Assembly: GCF_002903145.1 (NCBI RefSeq)
Contig: NZ_PPDJ01000009.1
Location: 186,001 to 250,000, forward strand
Direction: 5' to 3'
Length of the DNA: 64,000 nucleotides
Source of the DNA: Halobacteriovorax sp. DA5
GTDB lineage: Bacteria > Bdellovibrionota > Bacteriovoracia > Bacteriovoracales > Bacteriovoracaceae
Shown: positions 26,513 to 34,846 of the stretch, piece after piece
How the letters are laid out: the number at the start of each line of letters is the position of its first letter
Position numbering within the stretch: the first letter of the stretch is position 1
The notes under the pieces: model-generated
Seen by the model: only the letters and a program-made list of their open reading frames with translations
What the model was told of the DNA's origin: nothing
Databases searched by the model: none
Position numbers and translations under genes: made by a program

Positions 26513-27493
26513 TTGAAGAAGTTTATTAGTGCAGTTGCTCTAGCAGCACTTTCGACATCAGCATACGCTAACGTATTAATGCCAGAAATTTCACGCGATG
26601 GTAAAACAAAAAACACATCAGTACTTGCTGTTTCTCAAGATAAAAGAAGCTATATCGCTGGTGAATATACTTCTCAGTCCCTTGAAACTGATACGACACC
26701 TTCAGTTGATCTAGATATTACTTTTACAAATTTATTTGGTGCAGTTTCAACTGATACATTTTCATTTGAAGGTTCTTATTCAAAAAATAAAATGGAAACG
26801 ATGGGTGCAGAACAAGATCTTGCAGAACTTAATCTATTAATGGGATTTAGAACTGGTGGAAACCTAACTCTTGGTTTAGGGCTATCTGTAGATGAATTGA
26901 CTGAAACTATTGATGATACTGTTCTTGAAGCAGGTGGAACTATGGTTGTTAATGGAACTACCCTAGGTGCTTCACTTGCTCATCATATGATTGATACTCC
27001 TACAACTGAAGGAGATTATACTGTTCTTACTCTTGCTTTTGGTAAACAAGATAAATCTGTTTCTTGGGAAACGGGAATTCAATATACAACTAAAGGTAAC
27101 GATGCTGTACTTGCAGATACTCGCCTAGGAGTTTTTGGTAACGGTACAATGATTGTTAATGATGTTGAATTAGATGGATCACTATCTTATGAATATGGTG
27201 ATTACTTACAAAATCGTGCAACAGACAACGATTATTCTCAACTTGAAATCTCTCTTGATGCAGAATTCTTAGTTGGTCCAACTTTCTATATCACACCAGG
27301 TGTTTATCACTTGAGTACTACGTTACCTAAAGCCGCTGACTCTGATTCATCAATTCTTAGCGTAAAGTCTGATTTCGGTTATAGAGCTGATGGTCTTGAT
27401 ACTACTTTTGGACTAAGCTACTCAACAGGTGAGTTAGAAGGTATTGATGCTGATGGTATAGGATTTAACTTAAACGTTGGTTACAAGTTCTAA
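26513..27493 (+). CDS. PExSRDGKT-family outer-membrane barrel protein, copy 4
   Basis: The start is TTG 26513 with AAGGAGG seven bases upstream. The product has 326 residues, a signal peptide ending STSAYA and mature NVLMPEISRDGKTKN. Internal features are typical barrel strands with Asp/Thr-rich loops and an LDAEFLVGPTFYITPGVYH block that aligns with FDAEFLVGKMFYITPGLNY of copy 1. It ends LNVGYKF. The signal-peptide tail STSAYA is the same as in the unrelated barrel at 21914. Function unknown. Confidence 0.73.
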   Translation: MKKFISAVALAALSTSAYANVLMPEISRDGKTKNTSVLAVSQDKRSYIAGEYTSQSLETDTTPSVDLDITFTNLFGAVSTDTFSFEGSYSKNKMETMGAEQDLAELNLLMGFRTGGNLTLGLGLSVDELTETIDDTVLEAGGTMVVNGTTLGASLAHHMIDTPTTEGDYTVLTLAFGKQDKSVSWETGIQYTTKGNDAVLADTRLGVFGNGTMIVNDVELDGSLSYEYGDYLQNRATDNDYSQLEISLDAEFLVGPTFYITPGVYHLSTTLPKAADSDSSILSVKSDFGYRADGLDTTFGLSYSTGELEGIDADGIGFNLNVGYKF

Positions 27494-27522
27494 GATTTAT
27501 TTATAAATTTTATATGTGGACG

Positions 27523-27547
27523 GGGAGGCTTTGGCCTCCCTTTTTTT
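27523..27547 (+). terminator. Intrinsic terminator after barrel copy 4
   Basis: GGGAGGC pairs with GCCTCCC across TTTG and is followed by seven T. A TATAAT at 27563-27568, shortly after, may serve copy 5. Confidence 0.9.
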
Positions 27548-27603
27548 ATTTTAATTTTCTCCTATAATTCTTTTTTTAAGTTATTAAAATTAAAGGAGTA
27601 ATT

Positions 27604-28479
27604 TTGAAAAAAACACTAAGTACAATTTTATTATCATCACTAACTTTATCAGCAGCTGCTAATACAATAGTTCCTGAAACTTCACGTGATGGAAAAACTC
27701 TTAATAATTCTGCAATCGCAGTTTCGACTCAACAGAGAACATTTGCAGGAGCGATGATCGAAGATACTGAAGACACTTCAGGATTAGCAGCATTTGGTGC
27801 TTATTCATTTAAAAACTATTCAGCAGAAGGTGTTGTTGATTTTGGTGATGGTTATAATTCAATCAATGCTAAGGGTGGAATGAAGGTCTCAGATGACTTG
27901 GCCATTGGACTTAGAATTGATTTTAATAGTTTTGATTCTGATGCAAAAGACATGGCCATTGAGTTTGCAGCTTCTACTAAGTGGAAAGAGTTTATTGTTG
28001 GTGGATCTGTTACATATAATTCTCAGGACTTGGTATTTGTAGATGGAAGTTATCTTTCTGCGACTGCCGGTATTGGGCAAGTGAATAAGAAAATGACTTG
28101 GGAAGCGGGAATGACTTATGCGCTTTCATCAGATGATCTAGGTCGAGATGATAGATTAAATCTTTTTGGTGGTTTAACAATGATCGTTGACCAAATCGAA
28201 TACGATGCTGATATTTCTGTTTCATCAACTGACGGACTAAATATTTTCTCTGACAATATAATCTCTCTAACTGGTGATGCTGAAATTTTAGTACAAGATC
28301 GATACTACGTAACTCCAGGTGTTATGTGGGATATCGTGGATTACGATTTTGAATTCGATAACTTAGCAGTTTCAGGTGATTTTGGTTATCGTAAGGATAA
28401 AATTGACGCAACTGTAGGTGCTGACTTCTTCTTAGGTGGAGATCTGAACTTAAAAGTAAACGCTGTTTATTTCTTTTAA
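27604..28479 (+). CDS. PExSRDGKT-family outer-membrane barrel protein, copy 5 (shortest)
   Basis: The start is TTG 27604 with AAAGGAGTAATT upstream. At 291 residues it is the shortest copy. A signal peptide ends LSAAA and mature NTIVPETSRDGKTLNN follows. The first surface-loop region after the conserved box is shorter than in the others (DTEDTSGLAAFGAYSF), while the TWEAGMTYAL, LFGGLTMIVDQIEYDADI and FGYRKDKIDATVGADFF blocks are retained. It ends NAVYFF, so the final aromatic-x-Phe is kept. The shortening looks like loss of loop length, not truncation. Function unknown. Confidence 0.73.
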   Translation: MKKTLSTILLSSLTLSAAANTIVPETSRDGKTLNNSAIAVSTQQRTFAGAMIEDTEDTSGLAAFGAYSFKNYSAEGVVDFGDGYNSINAKGGMKVSDDLAIGLRIDFNSFDSDAKDMAIEFAASTKWKEFIVGGSVTYNSQDLVFVDGSYLSATAGIGQVNKKMTWEAGMTYALSSDDLGRDDRLNLFGGLTMIVDQIEYDADISVSSTDGLNIFSDNIISLTGDAEILVQDRYYVTPGVMWDIVDYDFEFDNLAVSGDFGYRKDKIDATVGADFFLGGDLNLKVNAVYFF

Positions 28480-28484
28480 ATATC

Positions 28485-28510
28485 AGGGAGGTTTTGACCT
28501 CCCTTTTTAT
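28485..28510 (+). terminator. Intrinsic terminator after barrel copy 5
   Basis: AGGGAGGT pairs with ACCTCCCT across TTTG and is followed by a T-run. The arms nearly repeat those of the terminator at 27523. Confidence 0.88.
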
Positions 28511-28547
28511 ATCCTCTAGAATAAAATCAAATTATTTAAGAGGGATT

Positions 28548-29534
28548 ATGAAAAGACAAATTTTTGCACTATCACTACTATTAACATCAACAGCATTTGC
28601 AAATCGAGTTATGCCTGAGATCTCTAAAGATGGTAAAACGAGACATAGCTCTTCAATGGCCGTAGCAAATGATCGTAGACAATTTTTTAACACACAATTC
28701 GAAGGCGGAAGTGCAGAGATTCAGGATATCGATACTCTTGATAGTTCAGACTTTGATATTAATGGTGCTTTTGGGAACCGTGTATTTTCAGCAGAGTTTT
28801 CATATAATGACAATGTTGGATTTGCACAGACTCAGCCAATTATCACAGAGGTTGGCCACAATAGAGAAGCTGTTCTTCTTATGGGATTTAGACCTGTTGA
28901 TTTAGTTTCTTTTGGTTTTGGATATAGAAATATTGAAAGAGACCTTCAAAATAAAAATATCAATACATTCGAAGTTGAAGCTTCAACTATGTTTAATATT
29001 AATCGTGCAAGCTTTGGTGGAGCCTATAAACACGTAAAGCCAAATTCAAAAAAGCATGGTTACTACACTGATCTAACACTTGCTGGTGGCTATCTTGATG
29101 AAGTTCTATCTGCTGAAGCTGGTCTTAGTATTAAAACAAAAAGCCAAGAGCTTAATCGTGGAACAAGAAAAGAATTTTTTATTGGTGGAACAAGAAAACA
29201 TAGTAATTTAGAGTTTGATACTGATTTTGAATATGAGTCAGGAGATAATGGATACGCTTCAGGTGATTATAAGAGAATGAAGTTTAACTTTGATCTTGAA
29301 GTTCTTTATACAAAATATCTCTATGTTACTCCAGGTATTGAATATCGAAAACTTGATATTAATAACTCATCATCTGAACAAATCTATACTTCTGTGGATT
29401 TTGGATATCGTGAAGCGGGGATGGATATAACTCTAGCTTTTGACTATCTTGCTGATGGTAGTCTTGAGATTGCTAATCAAGATATTAAGCTAGATCAATA
29501 TCGAATTACACTTGGTATGGGGTATCAATTTTAA
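28548..29534 (+). CDS. PExSRDGKT-family outer-membrane barrel protein, copy 6 (most divergent)
   Basis: I start at ATG 28548, with AGAGGG upstream. The frame is open further back only through the preceding terminator. The 328-residue product has a signal peptide ending STAFA and mature NRVMPEISKDGKTRHSS, where Lys replaces the Arg of the box and the next residues differ. It is more basic than the other copies (many Arg and Lys) and has fewer Asp-rich loops, but still ends GMGYQF. It converges with trmL and overlaps it by four bases. It is probably the oldest or fastest-changing copy. Confidence 0.72.
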   Translation: MKRQIFALSLLLTSTAFANRVMPEISKDGKTRHSSSMAVANDRRQFFNTQFEGGSAEIQDIDTLDSSDFDINGAFGNRVFSAEFSYNDNVGFAQTQPIITEVGHNREAVLLMGFRPVDLVSFGFGYRNIERDLQNKNINTFEVEASTMFNINRASFGGAYKHVKPNSKKHGYYTDLTLAGGYLDEVLSAEAGLSIKTKSQELNRGTRKEFFIGGTRKHSNLEFDTDFEYESGDNGYASGDYKRMKFNFDLEVLYTKYLYVTPGIEYRKLDINNSSSEQIYTSVDFGYREAGMDITLAFDYLADGSLEIANQDIKLDQYRITLGMGYQF

Positions 29535-30007
29535 TATTGAATAACTCTTAATGCTTCGTAGGCCACAGTCGTGGCCACGTTTGAGAGATTTAACGATCTC
29601 ACATGCTCTGAAAACATTGGAAGACAAAATAAACGATTAGGGTAGCTATCAAAGATATGCTTTGGTAGCCCTTTTGTCTCTGAACCAAAGACAAGATAGC
29701 AGCCTTTAGTGTAGTTTCGTCCATAGAAATGATTTTCTATGGCCGTCTTTGTATAGAAGAAAAGATTTTCTTCATCTGGCTTTTCATTTTCTATGAATTC
29801 TTCCCAGTTTTCGTATTCTGCAACTTCAACATATTTCCAATAATCAAGTCCCGCGCGTCTGACGGCCTTCTCTGAAAGATCAAATCCGTAAGGCTTAATA
29901 AGGACTAGTCTTGCACCAAGAGCGATACAAGTACGCCCTATACTCCCGGTATTTCCGGGAATATCTGGCGCATATAGAACAATGTTAAAAATTGCGTTAC
30001 TACTCAC
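29531..30007 (-). CDS. trmL: tRNA (cytidine/uridine-34-2'-O)-methyltransferase TrmL
   Basis: This 158-residue SPOUT methyltransferase modifies the wobble ribose of certain leucine tRNAs. Landmarks are VLYAPDIPGNTGSIGRTC (N-terminal N-x-G-N-x-x-R), KAVRRAGLDYW, LVFGSETKGLP (SAM knot) and MFSEHVRSLNLSNVATTVAYE at the end. Length and motif order match TrmL and not TrmH, which has an extra N-terminal domain. It starts 12 bases after the pepA stop, so it is likely the second gene of a pepA-trmL unit. Confidence 0.92.
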   Translation of the reverse strand: MSSNAIFNIVLYAPDIPGNTGSIGRTCIALGARLVLIKPYGFDLSEKAVRRAGLDYWKYVEVAEYENWEEFIENEKPDEENLFFYTKTAIENHFYGRNYTKGCYLVFGSETKGLPKHIFDSYPNRLFCLPMFSEHVRSLNLSNVATTVAYEALRVIQY

Positions 30008-30019
30008 TAGGATGACTTC

Positions 30020-31528
30020 TTAGTTTTGCTTTAAGAACTCTACAAGAGATCTAATCACAGTTCCTGAAGCACCTTTTGGTGGACAGTATGGTAGGTGAGA
30101 TTGAGAGTCACCAACACCTGCGATATCAAGGTGTGCCCAAGCAATATCATTTTTGATGAATTCTTGTAGGAAAGCAGCAGCTTTAGCTGTACCACCAAAA
30201 GAAGAACCACCGATATTTTTAAGGTCAGAGATTGTACCTTTCATGTCTTTTGTCCACTCAGGGATAATTGGAAGTTCCCACATATACTCATCCGCTGATT
30301 CAGCAGCTTTAAGAAGGTTTGCAGAAAGCTTTTTGTCATTTGACATAAGACCACAAACTTCAGTTCCAAGAGCAACTAGACAAGCACCAGTAAGAGTTGC
30401 AGCGTCGATGATTGCATCTGGTTTTAGATCACAAGCATAGTCTAGACAGTCAGCAAGAACTAAACGTCCTTCAGCATCAGTGTTTAGGATTTCAACTGTT
30501 TTACCATTTCTAGCTTTTACAATTGAGTCTGGCATCGTTGCATCAGCGTTTACTGCGTTATCAGTCATACCTAGGATACAAGTGATTTTTACTGGAAGTT
30601 TCATTTTAGCAGCAGCTCTAAATGCAGCATAAACAGTTGCAGAACCTGCCATATCAAACTTCATATTCATCATTGATCCACCTGGCTTAAGTGAATATCC
30701 ACCAGTATCAAAAACTAAACCCTTTCCTACGAAAGCGATGTGCTTCATGTTCTTAGTAGCTTTTGTTGGAGTATAAGTAAGGTGAACAAGTTGAGCATCG
30801 TATGCAGAACCGTTGTTAACAGATAGGAAAAGATCCATTTTTTCTTTCTTAAGCTCTTTCTTTCCAAGGATCTTACACTTTACACCTGCGATACCTTCAA
30901 CATCTTTTTTAACACGCTTTGCGTATTCAGTTGAACGTAGAACGTTTGGTGGCTCGTTAACAAAGTCACGTGCAACATTGATCGACTCAGTTACAAATTG
31001 TGAATCTTTGATAACTTTATCAAAGTCTTTCTTCTTTGCAGCTTTTTCAGCAGTATCAATGATTACTTCTTTAAGAGCAGCTGGCTTTGATTCTGAAAGA
31101 TACTTATCAAATTTATAAGCAGACATTTCAAAAGCTTCAACTAGAACTGCTAATGACTCTTCTTTTTTCGTTTTAAAAGTAAACGTATCAAAAGCTACAG
31201 CAACTTTCTTATACTTAGAAACAAGTTTATAAGTTTTCGCTAACTCTTTTCTAATGTCTTCAGTTGTAACTTTAGTTTTGTCACCAAGTCCAACAACTAA
31301 TACGTCGCTACCATAGTGGTTGAAAGCATAAGTAGTACCTTTTGTACCATTGTAATCAACTGAGCTATTCATTGATTCAAAAGTAGCTTTAAGCTCTTTT
31401 GGCCAACCTGTAAGAGCTACAGTTTCTACTTCTTTTTTACCTTTTTTTGTTTTTGTTGAATAAGCACCAATTACATAACAATCAGCACTTGAATTTTCTT
31501 TAGAATTTAAATTCAAAGTGAATTTCAT
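30020..31528 (-). CDS. pepA: Leucyl/cytosol aminopeptidase (M17)
   Basis: The 502-residue protein is a manganese/zinc aminopeptidase of family M17 that removes N-terminal residues from peptides. The metal-binding and catalytic segments are present: VGKGLVFDTGGYSLKPGGSM (Lys and Asp ligands), KFDMAGSATVYAAF and the signature NTDAEGRLVLADCLDY. The C-terminal half has the conserved GTAKAAAFLQEF helix. The N-terminal domain is diverged, as is usual. Ample peptidase capacity suits an organism that lives on prey protein, though this is a general enzyme. The ATG has AAGGAGCAA upstream. Confidence 0.95.
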   Translation of the reverse strand: MKFTLNLNSKENSSADCYVIGAYSTKTKKGKKEVETVALTGWPKELKATFESMNSSVDYNGTKGTTYAFNHYGSDVLVVGLGDKTKVTTEDIRKELAKTYKLVSKYKKVAVAFDTFTFKTKKEESLAVLVEAFEMSAYKFDKYLSESKPAALKEVIIDTAEKAAKKKDFDKVIKDSQFVTESINVARDFVNEPPNVLRSTEYAKRVKKDVEGIAGVKCKILGKKELKKEKMDLFLSVNNGSAYDAQLVHLTYTPTKATKNMKHIAFVGKGLVFDTGGYSLKPGGSMMNMKFDMAGSATVYAAFRAAAKMKLPVKITCILGMTDNAVNADATMPDSIVKARNGKTVEILNTDAEGRLVLADCLDYACDLKPDAIIDAATLTGACLVALGTEVCGLMSNDKKLSANLLKAAESADEYMWELPIIPEWTKDMKGTISDLKNIGGSSFGGTAKAAAFLQEFIKNDIAWAHLDIAGVGDSQSHLPYCPPKGASGTVIRSLVEFLKQN

Positions 31529-31629
31529 ATTTGCTCCTTAAAAGGGGGTTTCAAAGTGATTTAAGAGGGTATAAACTAGCAGTAACTATACAAAAAGACA
31601 AAGTATGACAACAGTCGCTAAGGGTTTTC

Positions 31630-32811
31630 ATGGACGCAGTCAAAAAGATCAAAGATTTAATCCCAACTAAGATATTTCAAAGATACCTTGCGTCAAACTT
31701 TATTGTCCCTTTTGCGATGAGTCTTACTTTCTTTGTTGCCTTCCTCTTAACGACACAACTGTTCAAATTCATGAGGCTTGTGACAAAAAAAGGTGTAGGA
31801 ATTTTTCAATTTTTAGAAATTCTTGGCCATATCTCTATTAGTTTCATCCCAATGGCGACTCCGTTATCGATTCTTTTTGCAATGATCTATACACTAAATA
31901 AATTAAGTGAAGACTCAGAAATTGTTGCATTGAGGGCCATGGGAATTAATAAGCACAGAATTTTTTCTCCTTATTTTATTATCTCAATTCTTATTGCTGT
32001 CTCTGTCGTTTCTTTAAATACGAATATGATTCCTACTTCAAAGAAAATATTTAGGAATACTTTTAAGCAACTTGGATCAAAGGGAATTCTGACAGATATT
32101 AAAAAAGAGCAATTTTTTACAGAGATTCCTGGGGTAATTCTTTTTGCTGAAGATGTGAAGGATGATGGAAAGATATTAGAAAATGTTTTTTTGAGAATCT
32201 CTTCTAAAGATGGTGTTGATAAAGTAATTATGGCCAAACAAGGAGTCTTGAATAAGCCAAAGTCCGATGGAGACTCAAGTGGTTTAAATATTAGATTTGA
32301 TTTTTTCAATGGAAGTATTATTTCTATTGATAAAGAAGGCCATGAAGTAGAGAAAATTCTATTTGAAACGTATGAATATCCAATAGTAACAGGTCAGAGT
32401 TTTTCGAGTGTTAACAAGGCAAGTATGATGTCATCTAACGAGCTGAGAAGACATATTAGAAAGCTAAAGGGCCAATTAAAAAATACTAAGACGAAGAAGA
32501 TAAAGGATAAGCTAGAAGATGATATAAGAAAGGGAAATATTGAGTATTGGGAACGTTTTACGATACCTATTCAATGTATTGTTTTTGCTCTTTTAGGCTT
32601 TGTCTTTGGTGTAAAAAAGGGGAGAGGTGCAACTCGTAATACTAGTGCATTAGCTCTTTTGGTAACGATTGTTTATTACACCCTTTATTTCTCTGGTGTA
32701 TCTGTTGCTAAGAAAAGTAATTTACCAATCCCATTAGTCCTGTTCTTACCAGCGGTAGTCACAGGAGCTATTGGAATTAGTTATTATAAAAAATTAGATT
32801 GGAATTCTTAG
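31630..32811 (+). CDS. LptF/LptG family lipopolysaccharide-export permease
   Basis: The 393-residue protein has the YjgP/YjgQ layout: two N-terminal transmembrane segments with FIPMATPLSILFAMIYTLNKLSEDSEIVALRAMGI in sense, a large periplasmic beta-jellyroll region (about 130-280), and three or four C-terminal membrane segments with the conserved PIQCIVFALLGFVFGVKKGRG turn. LptF and LptG form the membrane part of the LptB2FG transporter that moves lipopolysaccharide to the outer membrane. The partner permease and lptB are not in this window, so F or G cannot be decided. It converges with the rodZ-like gene with a four-base overlap. Confidence 0.88.
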   Translation: MDAVKKIKDLIPTKIFQRYLASNFIVPFAMSLTFFVAFLLTTQLFKFMRLVTKKGVGIFQFLEILGHISISFIPMATPLSILFAMIYTLNKLSEDSEIVALRAMGINKHRIFSPYFIISILIAVSVVSLNTNMIPTSKKIFRNTFKQLGSKGILTDIKKEQFFTEIPGVILFAEDVKDDGKILENVFLRISSKDGVDKVIMAKQGVLNKPKSDGDSSGLNIRFDFFNGSIISIDKEGHEVEKILFETYEYPIVTGQSFSSVNKASMMSSNELRRHIRKLKGQLKNTKTKKIKDKLEDDIRKGNIEYWERFTIPIQCIVFALLGFVFGVKKGRGATRNTSALALLVTIVYYTLYFSGVSVAKKSNLPIPLVLFLPAVVTGAIGISYYKKLDWNS

Positions 32812-33929
32812 TTTTGAGAATTTTCTTTTTGTTCTAAATATTCTTTAGATGTTTGAACACCACCGTTTTTATCAAAAATAAACAGTGGTAACTTGTAATC
32901 TTTTGCAATTTCAACAGGGAAAACTAAGCTTTTGACCCCTGAGCGAGAATTCATACCTAGTAGTTCACCATTATAAAATACGTTTAGAGCATCAATATTT
33001 CCTAGGCGCAGTAGAATCTTATCACCCTTAATTAGAAGATACCTTCCTTCTTTAAGCGTGAACTTTTTGATTGGATCTTCATCACTTTGATAAACAATCC
33101 AAGAATCACCAGTCATAGCTTTTAGAAAAATATTTTGTTTTCCATCTTCAAATGCAGCTCTGATATTTGCTGGAATAATCTCATTCTTCTCATCTTCTGA
33201 GATATCCTTGAATGCAAAGAGTGGAGAAGGAAGGTTGTAGAAATTAAGCTCTTTTTCTTCTTTTTCTTCTACCTTTTTTTCTTCTGGCTTTTCTTCTTTT
33301 TTAGTTTCAACGATAACTTCAGGTTTTGTCTCTTCTACTACTTGCTCAGTAGCATCTTCACTTGTTGCTTCTTGTGAAGTTGTTTCTGTCTCTTCAACGC
33401 TTTCTTCTTGTAGCGGAGTGTTCTCATCTAACACTTGTGCTTCGACAACGACTTCTTTAGTTTCTTCACCAGTATCTACTTCTCTGGATTTATCAAGATT
33501 AATAAAAATAAAAATACCAATAGAGAAGGCCGCAACAACACCTAGTAATTTATATTTTAGAGAGTCCGAAATTTGAACTTCCTTTTTAACAAGATCCTGC
33601 TTCTTCTCTACGTTTGCTTGAGGGAAGTCTGTTGCTTCAAGCGGTTGTGTCTGTTCACTTGCAGCTTCGCCATAAAGCTCTTCAAGCTTTCTTGTTGCTT
33701 CTTCGACATCGATGTCATAAGTTTTTGCCAGTGTCTTAACGAAACCTCTTACGTAAGCGATGTTAGGTAGTCGCTCGACGTCGTCCGCTTCAAGTGCCGA
33801 AAGGTTTGTTAGGTTGATTCTAGTATGTCTGCTTACTGCTTCGATACTTAGATCTTTCTTATCTCTGGCCTTTTGGAGATATTTTCCTAGAGATAGGTTT
33901 TGGGCTTCTTTTGCAACTTCCTGTTCCAT
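32808..33929 (-). CDS. RodZ-like cytoskeleton-linked helix-turn-helix membrane protein
   Basis: The 373-residue product has the RodZ order. A helix-turn-helix domain covers about 12-88 (LGKYLQKARDKKDLSIEAVS to FVKTLAKTYDID). A single membrane segment follows at about 127-146 (LLGVVAAFSIGIFIFI). Then comes a long acidic, Glu/Val/Thr-rich linker (about 150-235) that is low complexity, and finally a C-terminal DUF4115-like domain with GDSWIVYQSDEDPIKKFTLK and the FYNGELLGM segment. RodZ links MreB to the elongation machinery. The TPR lipoprotein and rRNA/tRNA methyltransferase next to it echo the pilW-rodZ order seen in proteobacteria. Confidence 0.8.
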   Translation of the reverse strand: MEQEVAKEAQNLSLGKYLQKARDKKDLSIEAVSRHTRINLTNLSALEADDVERLPNIAYVRGFVKTLAKTYDIDVEEATRKLEELYGEAASEQTQPLEATDFPQANVEKKQDLVKKEVQISDSLKYKLLGVVAAFSIGIFIFINLDKSREVDTGEETKEVVVEAQVLDENTPLQEESVEETETTSQEATSEDATEQVVEETKPEVIVETKKEEKPEEKKVEEKEEKELNFYNLPSPLFAFKDISEDEKNEIIPANIRAAFEDGKQNIFLKAMTGDSWIVYQSDEDPIKKFTLKEGRYLLIKGDKILLRLGNIDALNVFYNGELLGMNSRSGVKSLVFPVEIAKDYKLPLFIFDKNGGVQTSKEYLEQKENSQN

Positions 33930-33945
33930 TATTACGCCTTTTTAA

Positions 33946-34752
33946 TTATAAATTATCAGTTTCAAATTTGTTTGAGTAATAAACATTCTTCATTAGATTA
34001 TTCTTGATTACTAAGCTTCTTTTCGCATAATCAGTTCTTGGGAACTGCTCAATAATTTCGTTGTAAAGAGGTAGTGCCTTCTTAGCTTCACCAAGAGAAC
34101 GATAAATTTCTGCAAGTTCAAACTTTGGTGCAATCTCTTTCTTACATTCACCTGTTGTTGCAATATTTAAGTTCTTGATGGCCTCTTTGATATTTCCATC
34201 TTTCTTATAGATTAGGGCCAATTGATAAGGAGCAGGACAATAGTCTAGTGTGTAGCCAGTAACTTCTTGAAGGTACTTAACTGCTGCATCTTTGTTTCCT
34301 CTCTTAAGTTCTATAAGAGATAGGTTGTACTTAACTCGATAGTTGTAGCGATAAATAAGGTCTTTTAAAACAATTTTGTAGTGCTCTTCTGCTTTATTGT
34401 AATCACCTTCTTTGAAATAAATTGAAGCAAGGTTATTTCTAGCGTCTGAGTTTTTATTATCTATTTTAATCGACTGATTAAAGTAGAACTTTGCTTTTTC
34501 TGGTCTATTTTTAAAGTAGTATGCAAGACCAAGATTGTTTAAAGTTTTTGTATCATTAGGATTTAATTGATTCGCATTCTCTAAAGCTTCAAGTGCTTGA
34601 GAGTAATCCTTATCGATCATTTTTTGAGTACCATATGTATAGAAGAGCTCTGCCTTCTTTAACTGTTCTGCTTTCTGATTCGAAGAACATGAAGTCGTCA
34701 TGATTCCAATTAATGTTGCAAATAGAAAAGTAACTGTAGTTCGTTTCATCAT
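33946..34752 (-). CDS. TPR-repeat lipoprotein (PilF/PilW-like)
   Basis: The 268-residue product has a lipoprotein signal (IMTTSC, Cys22) and then about six tetratricopeptide repeats: DYSQALEALENANQLNPNDT, TLNNLGLAYYFKNRPEKAKF, ARNNLASIYFKEGDYNKAEE and later copies up to EAKKALPLYNEIIEQFP. This matches PilF/PilW-type lipoproteins, which help assemble type IV pilus secretins or other envelope complexes. Two adjacent ATGs (34752 and 34749) are possible starts, with GGTGA nearest the first. It is upstream of the rodZ-like gene with a 16-base gap, a common partnership. The region before it holds an unusual RNA fold. Confidence 0.85.
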   Translation of the reverse strand: MMKRTTVTFLFATLIGIMTTSCSSNQKAEQLKKAELFYTYGTQKMIDKDYSQALEALENANQLNPNDTKTLNNLGLAYYFKNRPEKAKFYFNQSIKIDNKNSDARNNLASIYFKEGDYNKAEEHYKIVLKDLIYRYNYRVKYNLSLIELKRGNKDAAVKYLQEVTGYTLDYCPAPYQLALIYKKDGNIKEAIKNLNIATTGECKKEIAPKFELAEIYRSLGEAKKALPLYNEIIEQFPRTDYAKRSLVIKNNLMKNVYYSNKFETDNL

Positions 34753-34765
34753 TTCACCAAAAACG

Positions 34766-34833
34766 TTAGATTAAAAAGAGAATATACTCTTTAATTGTAA
34801 TGGCTTTCAGTGCCCATTACAATGTTAATCTAA
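34766..34833 (-). promoter_or_regulatory. Three-way-junction-like structured intergenic element
   Basis: Between the methyltransferase gene and the TPR gene, three nested inverted repeats fit one fold. An outer stem TTAGATTAA/TTAATCTAA encloses two hairpins, AAAGAG/CTCTTT with a six-base loop and TTGTAATGG/CCATTACAA with a ten-base loop, with two-base junctions. All stems read directly from the sequence. It could be a structured 5' leader, a terminator or a DNA-level palindrome, and its function is unknown. Confidence 0.5.
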
Positions 34834-34846
34834 GAACTTACAATCG

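Larger units (their letters stand above)
23270..29534 (+). repeat. Tandem array of six paralogous outer-membrane barrel genes
   Basis: Six consecutive same-strand genes encode exported proteins of 291 to 331 residues. Each mature N-terminus fits N-x-[IVL]-[VLM]-P-E-[TI]-S-[RK]-D-G-K-T directly after the signal peptide, and each C-terminus ends in aromatic-x-Phe or a close variant. Four of the genes start with TTG. GGGAG/CTCCC hairpin terminators of similar sequence follow the first, second, fourth and fifth copies. Copies one and two are closest to each other, as are copies three and four, which suggests stepwise duplication. Confidence 0.85.

Noticed and set aside
28494..28547. Extended N-terminus for barrel copy 6
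   Set aside because: The extra codons run through the terminator of copy 5 and would place the signal peptide internally.
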